From a bacterium (lineage in GTDB: Bacteria > Myxococcota_A > Polyangia > Nannocystales > Nannocystaceae), in NCBI GenBank assembly GCA_024742475.1, contig JANSYI010000044.1:1-59921 (forward strand): DNA of 59,921 bases, read 5' to 3'. A model generated the notes under the pieces. It was not told the DNA's origin. It made no database searches and was given only the letters and a program-made list of their open reading frames with translations. Shown one piece after another: positions 6,814 to 17,173 of the stretch. The position numbers and the translations under genes were made by a program. Each line of letters starts with the position of its first letter. Position 1 is the first letter of the stretch.

Positions 6814-8610
6814 ATGCGGATCGCGACGATCAACTGCGGCAGTTCCTCCCTCAAGGCCGACGTGCTCGACAGCGTGACGGGCGCGCGCTTCGTTCGGCTT
6901 CGAGCCGAGCGCGTGGGGACCGACGACGCAACCATCCGGTGGAACGACGCGCCCGCCGTGCCGCTGCCAGCCAAAGGCATCGAGCACATCCTCGGCGATC
7001 TCTTCACCGAACTCTTCGAGCGCGGCGGGTCGGTGCAGGCCGTCGGACACCGCGTGGTGCACGGCGGTGAGCGGTTCGTTCGGCCCACCCTGATCGACGA
7101 CGCGGTCGCCGAGGCGATCGAGTCTTTGATTCCGCTCGCGCCGCTGCACAACCCCGCCAACCACGCGGGCATCGTGGCCGCGCGCGCTGCCCTGCCCTCG
7201 GTGCCGCACGTCGCCGTGTTCGACACCGCATTTCACGGCACCTTGCCCACGCGAGCCAAGCACTACGCGATCGCCCCCGACCTCCTGCCCAACGCTCGAC
7301 GATTCGGCTTTCACGGCACGAGCCACGGGTACGTCGCCCGCGTCGCCGCAACTGCGCTCGGTGCTCCCCTCGAATCGCTGCGACTCATCACCTGCCACCT
7401 CGGCAGCGGGGCGAGCGTCTGCGCGGTCGAGTACGGAAGAAGCGTCGAGACGAGCATGGGCATGACCCCGCTCGAGGGGCTGGTCATGGGCACGCGCAGC
7501 GGAGACCTCGACCCGGGTCTGGTGCTCGAGTTGGTCCGCCAAGGCCGAGACGTCGACGCCGTAGACACGCTGCTCAACCGCAAGAGCGGCTTGGCGGGCG
7601 TATCGGGCACCTCCGGCGACATGCGCGACATCGAGGCCAAGGCGGCCAAGGGTGACGAGCGGTGCCGACTCGCGCTCAAGCTCTTCGCCCACCGGCTGCG
7701 CAAGTACATCGGCGCCTACGCGGCGACCATGGGTGGCGTCGACGCGATCGTGTTCACGGCGGGCATCGGCCAGAACAGCCCGGGCCTGCGCCACCGGGTC
7801 GCGCAGCGGCTCGACTTCCTCGGCGCTCACCTCGACGAGGACCGCAACCGCGACGCCAAGGTCGACGCGGCTGCGCCCGTCTTCGACATCTCGGGCACCA
7901 ACGCTCGCGTCAAGTTGCTCGTCGTCGCGACCGACGAGGCGCGAGCGATCGCCGAGCACGCGGCCGCAGTCGCCCAAGAGGCCGACGCCGTACAGGCGCC
8001 GAAGACGATCCCCATCGCGGTGTCCGCCCGACACATCCACCTCACGCAAGACGCGGTCGAGGCGCTGTTCGGACCCGGGCACACGCTCACACCGCGCAAC
8101 GAACTCTCGCAACCCGGTCAGTTCGCGTGCGAGGAGACGTTGACGGTGATCGGCCCGAAGCGCTCGCTCGAGCGGGTCCGCGTGCTCGGACCGACGCGAC
8201 CCAAGAACCAGATCGAAGTGTCGCGGACCGACGAGTTCTGGCTCGGTGTCGACGCTCCCGTACGCCGCTCGGGCGACGTCGCGAACTCGCCAGGGGTCAC
8301 GCTCGAGGGCCCGGCGGGCTCGCTGACGCTGAGCGAAGGTCTGATCTGCGCGGCCCGGCACATCCACATGACGCCCGCCGATGCCGAGGCGTTCGGCGTG
8401 AAGAACGGCGACCTGGTCGAGGTCCGTGTCGACTCCAATGGCCGCGACCTGACCTTTGGCGACGTCCTCATCCGCGTCTCGCCCAAGTACGCCCTGGAGA
8501 TGCACGTCGACACGGACGAGGCCAATGCCGCGGAGCTCTCGCGGCGGGACGAGGGCCTGCTCATCCCCACGGAGGGCACAGCCCGGCTGACGAGGCTCGA
8601 GCGGCGCTGA
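6814..8610 (+). CDS. Fused acetate kinase - PduL-type phosphate acyltransferase
   Basis: 598-aa two-domain enzyme. Residues 1 to ~385 are an acetate kinase (acyl-P + ADP to carboxylate + ATP): NCGSSSLK, GHRVVHGG, PLAPLHNPAN, VFDTAFHG, FHGTSHGYV, HLGSGASV, MGTRSGDLDP and FTAGIGQNS are all present. Residues ~395-598 are a PduL phosphotransacylase (acyl-CoA + Pi to acyl-P + CoA). It has both zinc-binding HxH motifs (RHIH at 406-409, RHIH at 515-518) and the later histidine in EMHVD (H564). The polypeptide could therefore carry out the whole acyl-CoA to carboxylate + ATP pathway, or its reverse. No microcompartment genes are nearby and no encapsulation peptide is obvious. ATG 6814 has no Shine-Dalgarno; TACCCT lies 9 nt upstream. 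Substrate chain length is not predictable. Confidence 0.93.
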   Translation: MRIATINCGSSSLKADVLDSVTGARFVRLRAERVGTDDATIRWNDAPAVPLPAKGIEHILGDLFTELFERGGSVQAVGHRVVHGGERFVRPTLIDDAVAEAIESLIPLAPLHNPANHAGIVAARAALPSVPHVAVFDTAFHGTLPTRAKHYAIAPDLLPNARRFGFHGTSHGYVARVAATALGAPLESLRLITCHLGSGASVCAVEYGRSVETSMGMTPLEGLVMGTRSGDLDPGLVLELVRQGRDVDAVDTLLNRKSGLAGVSGTSGDMRDIEAKAAKGDERCRLALKLFAHRLRKYIGAYAATMGGVDAIVFTAGIGQNSPGLRHRVAQRLDFLGAHLDEDRNRDAKVDAAAPVFDISGTNARVKLLVVATDEARAIAEHAAAVAQEADAVQAPKTIPIAVSARHIHLTQDAVEALFGPGHTLTPRNELSQPGQFACEETLTVIGPKRSLERVRVLGPTRPKNQIEVSRTDEFWLGVDAPVRRSGDVANSPGVTLEGPAGSLTLSEGLICAARHIHMTPADAEAFGVKNGDLVEVRVDSNGRDLTFGDVLIRVSPKYALEMHVDTDEANAAELSRRDEGLLIPTEGTARLTRLERR

Positions 8611-8740
8611 GACCGTTTGTCACGGCACGGCAACATCGCCGCGTCGCGCGCACATTCGCACACGCTCAAAAACCGTTTTGTTTCATACCGTTAGGCCGGC
8701 TCCCGGCGACATGTAGTCAAACGGGTTACAAGCAGGTCCC

Positions 8741-10981
8741 GTGGGGGGAACAAAGACACTCATCATCGCGCCGGTTCTGGCTGCGGCCGCCGCCGCGCTC
8801 GTTCCGAACTCTGCCTCGGCCTACAGCGTCAAGGTCCACATCCACATCGCCAACGAGATTCGAGATGAGCTCGTGCGCAACTGGAACGGCGAGGGCTGCG
8901 ACCCGGCCACCGAAGCGTGGTGCGGCGAGCCGGCGATTCGACTGCTCGGGCCCGGTGAGGAGACGCGGTACGTCCTGCTCTCACCACAGAACGCGCGTGC
9001 AATCGTCGACAACCCCGAGTTCTGGCGCGGTGGCGCGATCGGGCCCGACAACACCGTGTTCCCGGGAATGACCGATCCCTCGCACGCATGGCACTTCGCG
9101 CCCTTCTCGCAGTGCCAGGCGATGCTCGACGCCTCGGCCGACGACGCCGAACGGGCCTACGCGCTGGGCTGCTTCCTTCACGGCATCACGGACAACAACG
9201 TCCACCACGTCGTCAACTACTTCACAGGAGAGACCTTCACCCTCTTCCCCAAGGACGCGGCCGAAGGTGAAACGCTCGAGTTCAGCCTGCTCAACGTCGT
9301 CCGCCACATGACGGTCGAGTCGAAGATTCAGGCCGCTCTCGAGGACGCCAACCCGGAGGCGTTCGAGACGGACAAGCTCGTGCACCGCATCGCGGGCGAC
9401 CTCTACCGACGCGTCTACCTCTCGCCCGACGAGGAAGGTCGCGGGCTGTGGCACTGGTTTGCCGGCAGCCTGGTCGAGCGCAAGAACGACGCGTTGCGAG
9501 CCGCCCAGCTCGAAGGGTTCGACCCCAACATGCACCTCGAGACGTCCATCGAGGACATTCGCGAGTCGGGCCAGACGATCGAGCTCGATGGGCGGGTCAT
9601 GGACGCGTACATCGAGTTCCTGTCCACCGGGGGCAACGTGCAGGTCCTCGAGCCCGGAGGGCTCGCGCCCTACCACTACGTGCTGCTGCTTCCCGAGCTC
9701 GTCGAAGACGTCAAGCGGCTCCTCGACATCGCCCAAGCGCACGGGGAGGCTCAGCTGGCCGAGACGCTTTCACAGTGGCAGGCCGAAGGCGAGTGCTCGG
9801 TAACGTGCCCCATCCTTCGCACGCGCAAGGAGCTCTACGAGCACCTGTTCGCCGAGGTCGAAGGAGGACCCAGCCGGTTCCAGCAGGCCGTGGAACTCAA
9901 GAAGGCAGAGCTCGACGGCGTGACGCTCGGATACGTCCAGACCGTCGAGACCTTGAGCAACCTCGTCGTCACCAAGGGCGCGGCAGGCCTCACTGCACAA
10001 GACATCGGGCTGGCGCTCGAACCGCTCGCGACCGCCATCGACGAGGTCACCGACTTCCCCTACGAGGTGCTCTTTCCGCAGTGGGCCGCCGACGCGATCG
10101 ACTCGGTCGGGCCGCTGCGTGACTTCCTTCAGGGCACGATGCGCCTGATCACCGACGAGTTCAAGGCGCACATCGTGGCGCGCATGGAGGAGTACACGAC
10201 GCTCCTCAAGGAGCAGCTCGTCGCCCTGACGCCGTCGGCCATCGCAGACCTGCACGAGAAGGCACGCGAGCTCCGCGACATCGCGGTCGCGCAGATCGAC
10301 CAGGCCCGTCTCGACGCGTTGGGCCTGGACCTCTCCGACGCAGACGCGGCGCTCGAGAACTTCAGCACCAGCGTGCTGTACATGAACAGCTACAACTCGG
10401 TCGCTGGTGCGCTGGCCAACCAGGAAGTCGTCTTCTCGCAAGCCCCCACCAGCTTCTTCGGCGGAGGCCCCGTGAGCTTCGACGCCAGCTACCAGGTCGG
10501 CTACACGCAGCTGTCGGTGTGCGACGACCTCGCGCGGGTGTTCTATCCGTGCGGGACGTCGGCGATCGAGACCCTGCAGGGCGACTACGAGGCGTGCGAG
10601 ACGCTCGACATCGTCAGCCCGGAGATGGAGCCCCACATCGAGTGCCACGACGGCAGCGCGACGCGGTGGGTCGACGATCCGAACCCCGCGCAGTGCGTCA
10701 AGCGGGAGTTCGAGGAGGTCGTCGGACCCGAGGAAGGACACCTGGGCAGCTACACCCTCGCCTTCCCCCCGTCCTTGAGCGACCGAGGACCCGAGTGCTT
10801 CTCGCCGGCCGTCCCGGGCATCACCGCCGCGGACGGATCGTTCGATGACCTCGGGCCCAGCGCGGTCGACGAGGGCGACGACGGCAGCGGCTGCGGCTGC
10901 ACCTCGGGCAACGACGCTCCGGGGGCCAGCATGCTGCTGTGTCTGCTCGCCGCCGGTCTCCGGCGCCGACGCCGGGGCTGA
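8741..10981 (+). CDS. Secreted zinc-dependent phospholipase C-like protein with MYXO-CTERM tail
   Basis: 746 aa with GTG start 8741 (AGCAGG about 4 nt upstream). A signal peptide ending near SASA-YS is followed by YSVKVHIHIANEIRDEL. Residues ~105-180 are histidine-rich (DPSHAWHFAPF, CFLHGITDNNVHHVVNYF), resembling the zinc-dependent phospholipase C/S1-P1 nuclease fold, which binds three zincs through scattered His/Asp. The middle part is long, helical and unassigned. The C-terminus SGCGCTSGNDAPGASMLLCL plus an Arg cluster is a MYXO-CTERM sorting signal, so the mature protein is expected at the cell surface. The enzyme assignment is tentative. The 130-bp gap before it shows no clear promoter. 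Confidence 0.6.
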   Translation: MGGTKTLIIAPVLAAAAAALVPNSASAYSVKVHIHIANEIRDELVRNWNGEGCDPATEAWCGEPAIRLLGPGEETRYVLLSPQNARAIVDNPEFWRGGAIGPDNTVFPGMTDPSHAWHFAPFSQCQAMLDASADDAERAYALGCFLHGITDNNVHHVVNYFTGETFTLFPKDAAEGETLEFSLLNVVRHMTVESKIQAALEDANPEAFETDKLVHRIAGDLYRRVYLSPDEEGRGLWHWFAGSLVERKNDALRAAQLEGFDPNMHLETSIEDIRESGQTIELDGRVMDAYIEFLSTGGNVQVLEPGGLAPYHYVLLLPELVEDVKRLLDIAQAHGEAQLAETLSQWQAEGECSVTCPILRTRKELYEHLFAEVEGGPSRFQQAVELKKAELDGVTLGYVQTVETLSNLVVTKGAAGLTAQDIGLALEPLATAIDEVTDFPYEVLFPQWAADAIDSVGPLRDFLQGTMRLITDEFKAHIVARMEEYTTLLKEQLVALTPSAIADLHEKARELRDIAVAQIDQARLDALGLDLSDADAALENFSTSVLYMNSYNSVAGALANQEVVFSQAPTSFFGGGPVSFDASYQVGYTQLSVCDDLARVFYPCGTSAIETLQGDYEACETLDIVSPEMEPHIECHDGSATRWVDDPNPAQCVKREFEEVVGPEEGHLGSYTLAFPPSLSDRGPECFSPAVPGITAADGSFDDLGPSAVDEGDDGSGCGCTSGNDAPGASMLLCLLAAGLRRRRRG

Positions 10982-11254
10982 CCGGCGCCGCGCCTCGCCC
11001 TGAGATCACCACCATGTCCCCTAGGAGCAGCAATGCTCCCGGGGCATGCCACATTCCTGATCCGGCGCATGAAATTCCGGTGAGGGATCTGGACGACCTC
11101 GCAGCCGTTCGGCCTCGCTTGCATTTTCTGTAAGGTGATGGCCGAAGAGTCCAATTGCGGACTCGTGGGACACCATGTCACGGTGTGTTCCGAAGGACGC
11201 GCCCGCCGTGCATCCCGTGGATGCGTAGCGAGCCGCGCGGGGAGACGTGGTGCG
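10982..11254 (+). other. Intergenic region before the cytochrome-like lipoprotein operon
   Basis: This 273-bp stretch contains a short hairpin GGAGCA-GCAA-TGCTCC (about 11025-11040) that could end the upstream transcript, although no T-run follows. A second small dyad ACACC/GGTGT lies near 11170-11190. No gene or clear -10/-35 pair was recognised. Confidence 0.35.
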
Positions 11255-13594
11255 ATGACGACGTGGAAAGACGTTGGAAAGCTGCTGATCGGAGCGGGAC
11301 TGCTCGTGGGTGCTGGGGGTTGCTACGCCGGCATCGCGACCGAAAAGCACGGTGAGGACGGCCCGGTCGCCGAGTCGGACGGAGACGACTCGGACGACGG
11401 CGGTGACAGCGACGGGCCGGGCGGCATGCCCGAGCCGCAGGAGCCCGAGGAGGAGTGCGTCGACACGCGCAACTACTTCGAAGAAGAGATCTGGCGGCCC
11501 GTGCTGCAAGCCGACTGCTTCGGCTGCCACAACCCCGAGGGGCAGGCCAAGGACACCGACCTCGTCCTTCAGGGCAACGACTACCCCGGCTACCTCGAGG
11601 CCAACTACAACACGGTCCACAACGTCGCCCGCCTCGAGATCGACGGCACCAGCTTGATGCTGCTCAAGCCCACCGCTGGGGTGGAACACGGCGGCTCCCT
11701 GCGCTTCCAGCCCGACTCCGATGCGTACGCCGCGATGGAGGAGATGATCGCCCGGTTCGACGCGCCGGTGCACTGCGTCGACGACAAGGACATCGAGGCG
11801 TACTTCCGAGGGCTCGTCGAGCTCGACGAGGAGCAGACGCTGCGCAAGGCCACCTTCCTGCTCGCCTCGCGCTACCCCACCCCCGAGGAGTACGACGCCG
11901 TCCGCGGCGAAGGCATCGACGCGCTCGACGCCGTGCTCGATGACGTGCTGGCCGAGGACGCATTCTACGTTCGCATCAAGGAGATCTACAACGACCTGAT
12001 GCACACCGACGCGATGCTCGACGGTGATACGGCCATCGATGCACTCGACGAGCAGCGCTTCCCCAACAAGCGCTGGTACGAAATGCTGCCCGACGAGCAG
12101 CAGGACGAAAACCGCGACCTGGCCAACGACGCCGTCGCCAAGGAGCCGCTGCACATTCTCGAGCGCGTGCTCCGTGAAGACCGCCCGTTCACCGAAGTGC
12201 TGACCGGGGACTGGACGGTCGTCAACCCGTACTCGGCCCGCAGCTACGACATCCCGCTGGACCTCTTCGACGACCAGAACGACCCCGACGAGTGGATCGA
12301 GTACTCCTTCGAGGACATCCCTCAGGCAGGCATCCTCAGCACGCCCTCGTTCCTCGCGCGCTATCCCTCGACCTCGACCAACCGCAACCGACACCGTTCG
12401 CGCATCGTCTACGACTTCTTCTTCGCGACCGACGTGATGCGCTTGGCGGCACGCCCGATCGACGTCAGCTCGATCGCCGACTTCAACCCAACGCTGTACA
12501 ACCCCGCGTGCACCGTCTGCCACGAGAACATCGACCCCCTCGCGGGCGCGTTCCAGAACTGGAACGACGAGGGGCACTACGCCCCACCTGAAGAGGGCTG
12601 GTTCCCGGACATGTCGCCCCCGGGCTTCGCGGACACGCAGATCCCGTTCGAGGAGAAGGAGCGCGCGCTGCAGTGGCTCACCGAACAGCTGGTCCTCGAC
12701 CAGAAGTTCGCGCTCGCCGTCGTGCACACGCTCTACACGGGCCTGACGGGTCAGGAGCGGCTGCTCGAGCCGCTCGATGCCGACCACCCCGACTACATCC
12801 ACCAGATCGCGGCCTTCGAGGCGCAGGACTACACCTTCAAGCAAGTCGCGACCGCGTTCGAAGACAGCGGCTACGACCTGCGCGTCGCAATCAAGGCGCT
12901 CATCAAGACCCCCTGGTTCCGGGCCGTATCCCTCGACGAAGCGCCTGGACCAGGTCGGGCCAAGAAGCTCGCCCCGATGGGAACCGCACGGCTGCTCTCG
13001 CCCGAGGCGCTCGACCGACGCATCGTCGCCTCGGTCGGCTTCTCCTGGGAGCGAGGCGGCTCCAACGTGCTCAATGGCGCCTACCGGTTCTTCTACGGCG
13101 GCATCGACTCCATCCAGACCACCACCCGCCTGACCGAACTCAACGGGGTCATGGCCAACATCGCCGAGAGAATGGCCAACGAGGTCAGCTGCGCCGCGAC
13201 GCCGTACGACTTCACTCGACCGCAGGACGAGCGCCTGCTCTTCCCCCACGTCGAGCTCGACGACCACCCCGGCCTGAACGACGAGGCCATCCTCGACAAC
13301 ATCGTCTACCTCCACCGCCACTTGCTCGGCGAGACGCTCGAGGCGGACGACCCCGAGGTTCTGCGCACCCTTGGGCTGTTCAGGTCGGTGTTCGAGCACG
13401 GCAACACGGACCTGCTCGCCGAAGACTCCGAGTACTCCATCAACCTCCCCGCACCGTGCCGGGTCACCACCGACCGCATCACCGGCGAAGAGCTGGGCGA
13501 GGCGTCGATCACCGAAGACCCCCAGTACACGATTCGCGCGTGGATGGCCGTGGTCAGCTATCTGCTGGGCGACTTCACCTTCCTCTACGAATAG
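11255..13594 (+). CDS. Di-CxxCH cytochrome-like lipoprotein (DUF1592/DUF1588-like)
   Basis: 779 aa from ATG 11255. Earlier in-frame starts would bury the signal peptide. The lipobox GAGGC is followed by a long acidic Gly/Asp/Pro linker. Two c-type heme motifs are visible: CFGCH at residues 88-92 and CTVCH at 419-423. The latter lies in PACTVCHENIDPLAGAFQNW, which matches the heme-proximal segment of DUF1588/DUF1592-type proteins, and a GILSTPSFLARYPSTSTNRN-like segment precedes it. These proteins are usually encoded next to a Tat-exported DUF1501 protein, as here (25-nt gap), so the pair is one operon. They are thought to act together at the cell envelope; the substrate is unknown. Confidence 0.8.
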   Translation: MTTWKDVGKLLIGAGLLVGAGGCYAGIATEKHGEDGPVAESDGDDSDDGGDSDGPGGMPEPQEPEEECVDTRNYFEEEIWRPVLQADCFGCHNPEGQAKDTDLVLQGNDYPGYLEANYNTVHNVARLEIDGTSLMLLKPTAGVEHGGSLRFQPDSDAYAAMEEMIARFDAPVHCVDDKDIEAYFRGLVELDEEQTLRKATFLLASRYPTPEEYDAVRGEGIDALDAVLDDVLAEDAFYVRIKEIYNDLMHTDAMLDGDTAIDALDEQRFPNKRWYEMLPDEQQDENRDLANDAVAKEPLHILERVLREDRPFTEVLTGDWTVVNPYSARSYDIPLDLFDDQNDPDEWIEYSFEDIPQAGILSTPSFLARYPSTSTNRNRHRSRIVYDFFFATDVMRLAARPIDVSSIADFNPTLYNPACTVCHENIDPLAGAFQNWNDEGHYAPPEEGWFPDMSPPGFADTQIPFEEKERALQWLTEQLVLDQKFALAVVHTLYTGLTGQERLLEPLDADHPDYIHQIAAFEAQDYTFKQVATAFEDSGYDLRVAIKALIKTPWFRAVSLDEAPGPGRAKKLAPMGTARLLSPEALDRRIVASVGFSWERGGSNVLNGAYRFFYGGIDSIQTTTRLTELNGVMANIAERMANEVSCAATPYDFTRPQDERLLFPHVELDDHPGLNDEAILDNIVYLHRHLLGETLEADDPEVLRTLGLFRSVFEHGNTDLLAEDSEYSINLPAPCRVTTDRITGEELGEASITEDPQYTIRAWMAVVSYLLGDFTFLYE

Positions 13595-13619
13595 CGGCGA
13601 CGAGAACGGAGCGACGACG

Positions 13620-14924
13620 ATGGGACGCAAACAGATCGATCGACGGGCATTCATGAAGTTGGCCGCGGGCATGGGCATGGGCGTGGCCGTCACGCCGTGG
13701 CTTGGCCAAGCGCTTGCCGCAGGGGACGAGGGCTCCCCCCCACCCACGCAGTCGGGCGGTGACGCCCAATCGCTCGGGCCCCTGGTGGTCCAGGTGCAGG
13801 CCGTCGGGGGATGGGACCCCACCTTGGTCTGCGACCCCAAGGGGAACGCACTCAACCAGTCCTACGGGGAGGGCGACATCCTCACCGCGGGCAACATCCA
13901 CTACGCACCGATCAACGGCGCGAGTGCGTTCTGGGACGCGCACTACACCAAGACGCTGGTGCTCAACGGCGTCGACATGAAGACCAACAGCCACGATGCA
14001 GGACGCCGCTTCATGGCAAGCGGACGACTCGGTGAGGGCTACCCGAGCCTCTCCGCCGTCGCTGCGGGCTTCTCAGCACCGGAGCTGCCCATGTCGTTCC
14101 TCAGCTTCGGCGGCTACGACCGAACCGCGGGCTTGGTCGCGCCCACCCGCAACCTCGACTCCAACCGGCTCGCCGAGTTGGCGCACCCCGACCGGATCAA
14201 CGGGAACAACGAGAACTCCGAGCGCTACCACGCCGACCCTGTGCAGGCGGCCATCCGCCTGACTCGCCAGCGCCGGGCAGAGGCGCAGCTCGCCAAGCAG
14301 CGGCTGCCTCGGTACCAGAACGCGATCGACAGCATGCTGACCGCACGCTTGGGTGCAGACGAGCTGCAGCGCCTCGAGGAGTTCCTGCCCACACCCAACG
14401 GCAACGGCGACTTCCGCCGCATCGAGCTGCTGATCGCGGCGTACAAGGCCGGCATCTGCGTCTCGGGGAGCCTCCAGCGCGGCGGGTTCGACACCCATGA
14501 CGACCATGACAATCGCCACATCCCGCGGCTGACCGAGCTCTACGGCGTGCTCGACTTCTTGTGGGCCGAGGCGGAGCGCCAAGGCGTCGCCGAAGACATG
14601 CTCGTGGTCGTCGGGTCCGACTTCGGCCGCACGCCCAACTACAACGGCGACAACGGCAAGGACCACTGGTCGATCGGGTCCATGATGCTGATGGGCAGTG
14701 CAGTGCCCGGCAACCGTGTCATCGGCGCGACCGACGAGGGGCACAACCCGATCGAGCTCGACCCGAACACGCTGGAGGCGGCGGCCGAGGAGGCTGAGGA
14801 GACGACCCGGATCAGCCCCGACCACGTCCATCGCAACGTGCGGCGGCTGCTGGGCATCGACGGCTCGGACGTCGACGAGACCTTCTACCTGCCCGTCGAT
14901 CACGACATCGATCTGCTCTCGTAG
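13620..14924 (+). CDS. Tat-exported DUF1501-family protein
   Basis: 434 aa from ATG 13620, with GGAG 8 nt upstream. The N-terminus MGRKQIDRRAFMKLAAGMGM carries a twin-arginine motif (RRAFMK) and a hydrophobic stretch ending near AAAG, so export is via Tat, usually after folding with a cofactor. DUF1501 proteins are alkaline-phosphatase-superfamily-like. Supporting segments are LVVQVQAVGGWDPTLVCDP, GGFDTHDDHDNRH and VVVGSDFGRTPNYNGDNGKDHW, which hold candidate metal ligands (Asp/His). It follows the CxxCH lipoprotein gene after 25 nt and is the second gene of that operon. A palindromic terminator follows. The reaction is not known for this family. Confidence 0.85.
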   Translation: MGRKQIDRRAFMKLAAGMGMGVAVTPWLGQALAAGDEGSPPPTQSGGDAQSLGPLVVQVQAVGGWDPTLVCDPKGNALNQSYGEGDILTAGNIHYAPINGASAFWDAHYTKTLVLNGVDMKTNSHDAGRRFMASGRLGEGYPSLSAVAAGFSAPELPMSFLSFGGYDRTAGLVAPTRNLDSNRLAELAHPDRINGNNENSERYHADPVQAAIRLTRQRRAEAQLAKQRLPRYQNAIDSMLTARLGADELQRLEEFLPTPNGNGDFRRIELLIAAYKAGICVSGSLQRGGFDTHDDHDNRHIPRLTELYGVLDFLWAEAERQGVAEDMLVVVGSDFGRTPNYNGDNGKDHWSIGSMMLMGSAVPGNRVIGATDEGHNPIELDPNTLEAAAEEAEETTRISPDHVHRNVRRLLGIDGSDVDETFYLPVDHDIDLLS

Positions 14925-14945
14925 CTCGCTCACCCGGCACGACGA

Positions 14946-14976
14946 AGGCCCGCCTCACCTCGGTGAGCGCGGGCCT
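14946..14976. terminator. Bidirectional terminator between convergent genes
   Basis: AGGCCCGC and GCGGGCCT flank an inner CTCACC/GGTGAG stem with a 2-nt loop, giving a nearly continuous 14-bp hairpin. It lies between the stops of the DUF1501 gene (14924) and the minus-strand lipoprotein gene (15002). No long T-run is seen on either side. Confidence 0.75.
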
Positions 14977-15001
14977 CCTGATTGAGCTGGGCGGGGCTGC
15001 T

Positions 15002-15934
<933 letters not shown>

Positions 15935-16014
15935 CGGGCGGGACTGTACAGGGCCGAGGCGCCGCACGCTGCGCTCCGGCATGAGATCGCGCAAGCGAGG
16001 CCCCGGCCCACGGG

Positions 16015-17151
16015 CTACGGCGTCTCTCGCATGGCTCGGCGATACACCGCCCAGACCCGCCGCACGTGCCTCTCGAAGCCGAACTCCGCGAGGAAGCGGG
16101 CCCGCCCAGCGGCGCCCATCCGCCGCCTTTGGTCGGCATCAGTCACCACCGACTCGAGCGCCCGCGCGAGGGCCGGGACGTCGTCACGCGGGGTCACCAG
16201 GCCGGTCGCACCGTCGATCACCGCCTCGCTCACGCCGCCCGCGTCCGTGGTCACGACCGGCAACCCAGCCCGCATCGCCTCGAGCACGCTCATCGGAAAC
16301 CCCTCGCGCCGACTCGCGAGCAAGAACACCTGCGCGGCCGCGAGCCGCTGCGGGACGTCGTCGACCGTGCCGGCCATCGTGACCCGGTCGCGCAGACCGA
16401 GCGCGTCGATGCGGGCCTCGACCGCTGGGCGCAGTGGACCGTCGCCGGCGATCGTAAAGTGCCACGGATGCTTCGCGATGCGAGCGAAGGCGTCCAGCGC
16501 GAGCAGCGGGTCCTTGGGGCGCGCGAGCCGAGCCACCATCAGCACCTGCGGGATCGTGCCGACCGGGTCCGCCTGCAGCGCGTTGTCGGGGATCGCGTTG
16601 TGCACGACGGCGTGCTGGTGCGGCAGACCGATGCCGTGGTGAAGGCCGACGCGGCGGTCGTAGTGGGAGACGAAGAGGATGGCCCCGCAGGTACGGGCGC
16701 ACCAACGCTCGGCCAAACGCACCACCCGGCGAGGCGCAGTCATCGCGCCGTACGAGAACAGCTGGCCGTGCTGCGTGTGCACGATGGGCAGCCCCAGCTG
16801 TCGCGCTGCGCCGCGGCCGAGCCAGCCCGCCTTGGTGCTGTGGGTGGACACCAAGTCGGGCGAGAAGTCCCGCAGCGCCCCGAGGACCTCGACATACGCG
16901 GGGCCGTCGACCCATGGGCGCACGGCGTTCTTCAGGTGGCGCAGCGACGTGTGGGGGACGCCCGACGCCTCGAGCCAGCGACACCACGGGCCCTCCCCTC
17001 CCACGAAGACGTGGGCCGCATGGCCTGCGTCGAGCAAGGCGCGGGCGAGAAGCTGCACGTGAAGCTGCGCCCCGCCTACCGCGTCGCTGCGCGTGATGAC
17101 GAACGCCACCCGCCTCGGGGCGTCGGCGGCGGGATCGAGCGCGTCCACCAC
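16015..17151 (-). CDS. Glycosyltransferase family 4
   Basis: 378 aa from GTG 17151, chosen because it follows the upstream stop by 22 nt; the longer reading would overlap that gene by about 100 nt. GT-B fold: the N-terminal domain has RVAFVITRSDAVGGAQLHVQ (nucleotide-sugar transferases of the GT4 family begin this way), and the middle has HSTKAGWLGRGAARQLG and VVHTQHGQ. The C-terminal donor site shows MVARLARPKDPLLALDAF, IAGDGPLRPAVE and the E-x7-E region SRREGFPMSVLEAMRAGLPV. It adds a sugar from a nucleotide donor to a growing glycan. It is part of the polysaccharide locus and probably co-transcribed with the DUF4091 gene upstream. The sugar is unknown. Confidence 0.9.
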   Translation of the reverse strand: MVDALDPAADAPRRVAFVITRSDAVGGAQLHVQLLARALLDAGHAAHVFVGGEGPWCRWLEASGVPHTSLRHLKNAVRPWVDGPAYVEVLGALRDFSPDLVSTHSTKAGWLGRGAARQLGLPIVHTQHGQLFSYGAMTAPRRVVRLAERWCARTCGAILFVSHYDRRVGLHHGIGLPHQHAVVHNAIPDNALQADPVGTIPQVLMVARLARPKDPLLALDAFARIAKHPWHFTIAGDGPLRPAVEARIDALGLRDRVTMAGTVDDVPQRLAAAQVFLLASRREGFPMSVLEAMRAGLPVVTTDAGGVSEAVIDGATGLVTPRDDVPALARALESVVTDADQRRRMGAAGRARFLAEFGFERHVRRVWAVYRRAMRETP

Positions 17152-17173
17152 GGGGCGCCCACGGTAGCAGCAA

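Noticed and set aside
11021..13855. 944-codon minus-strand reading frame over the cytochrome-like gene
   Set aside because: The plus-strand gene has a lipobox and two CxxCH motifs, while the minus-strand frame is repetitive Val/Glu/Asp-rich shadow sequence.
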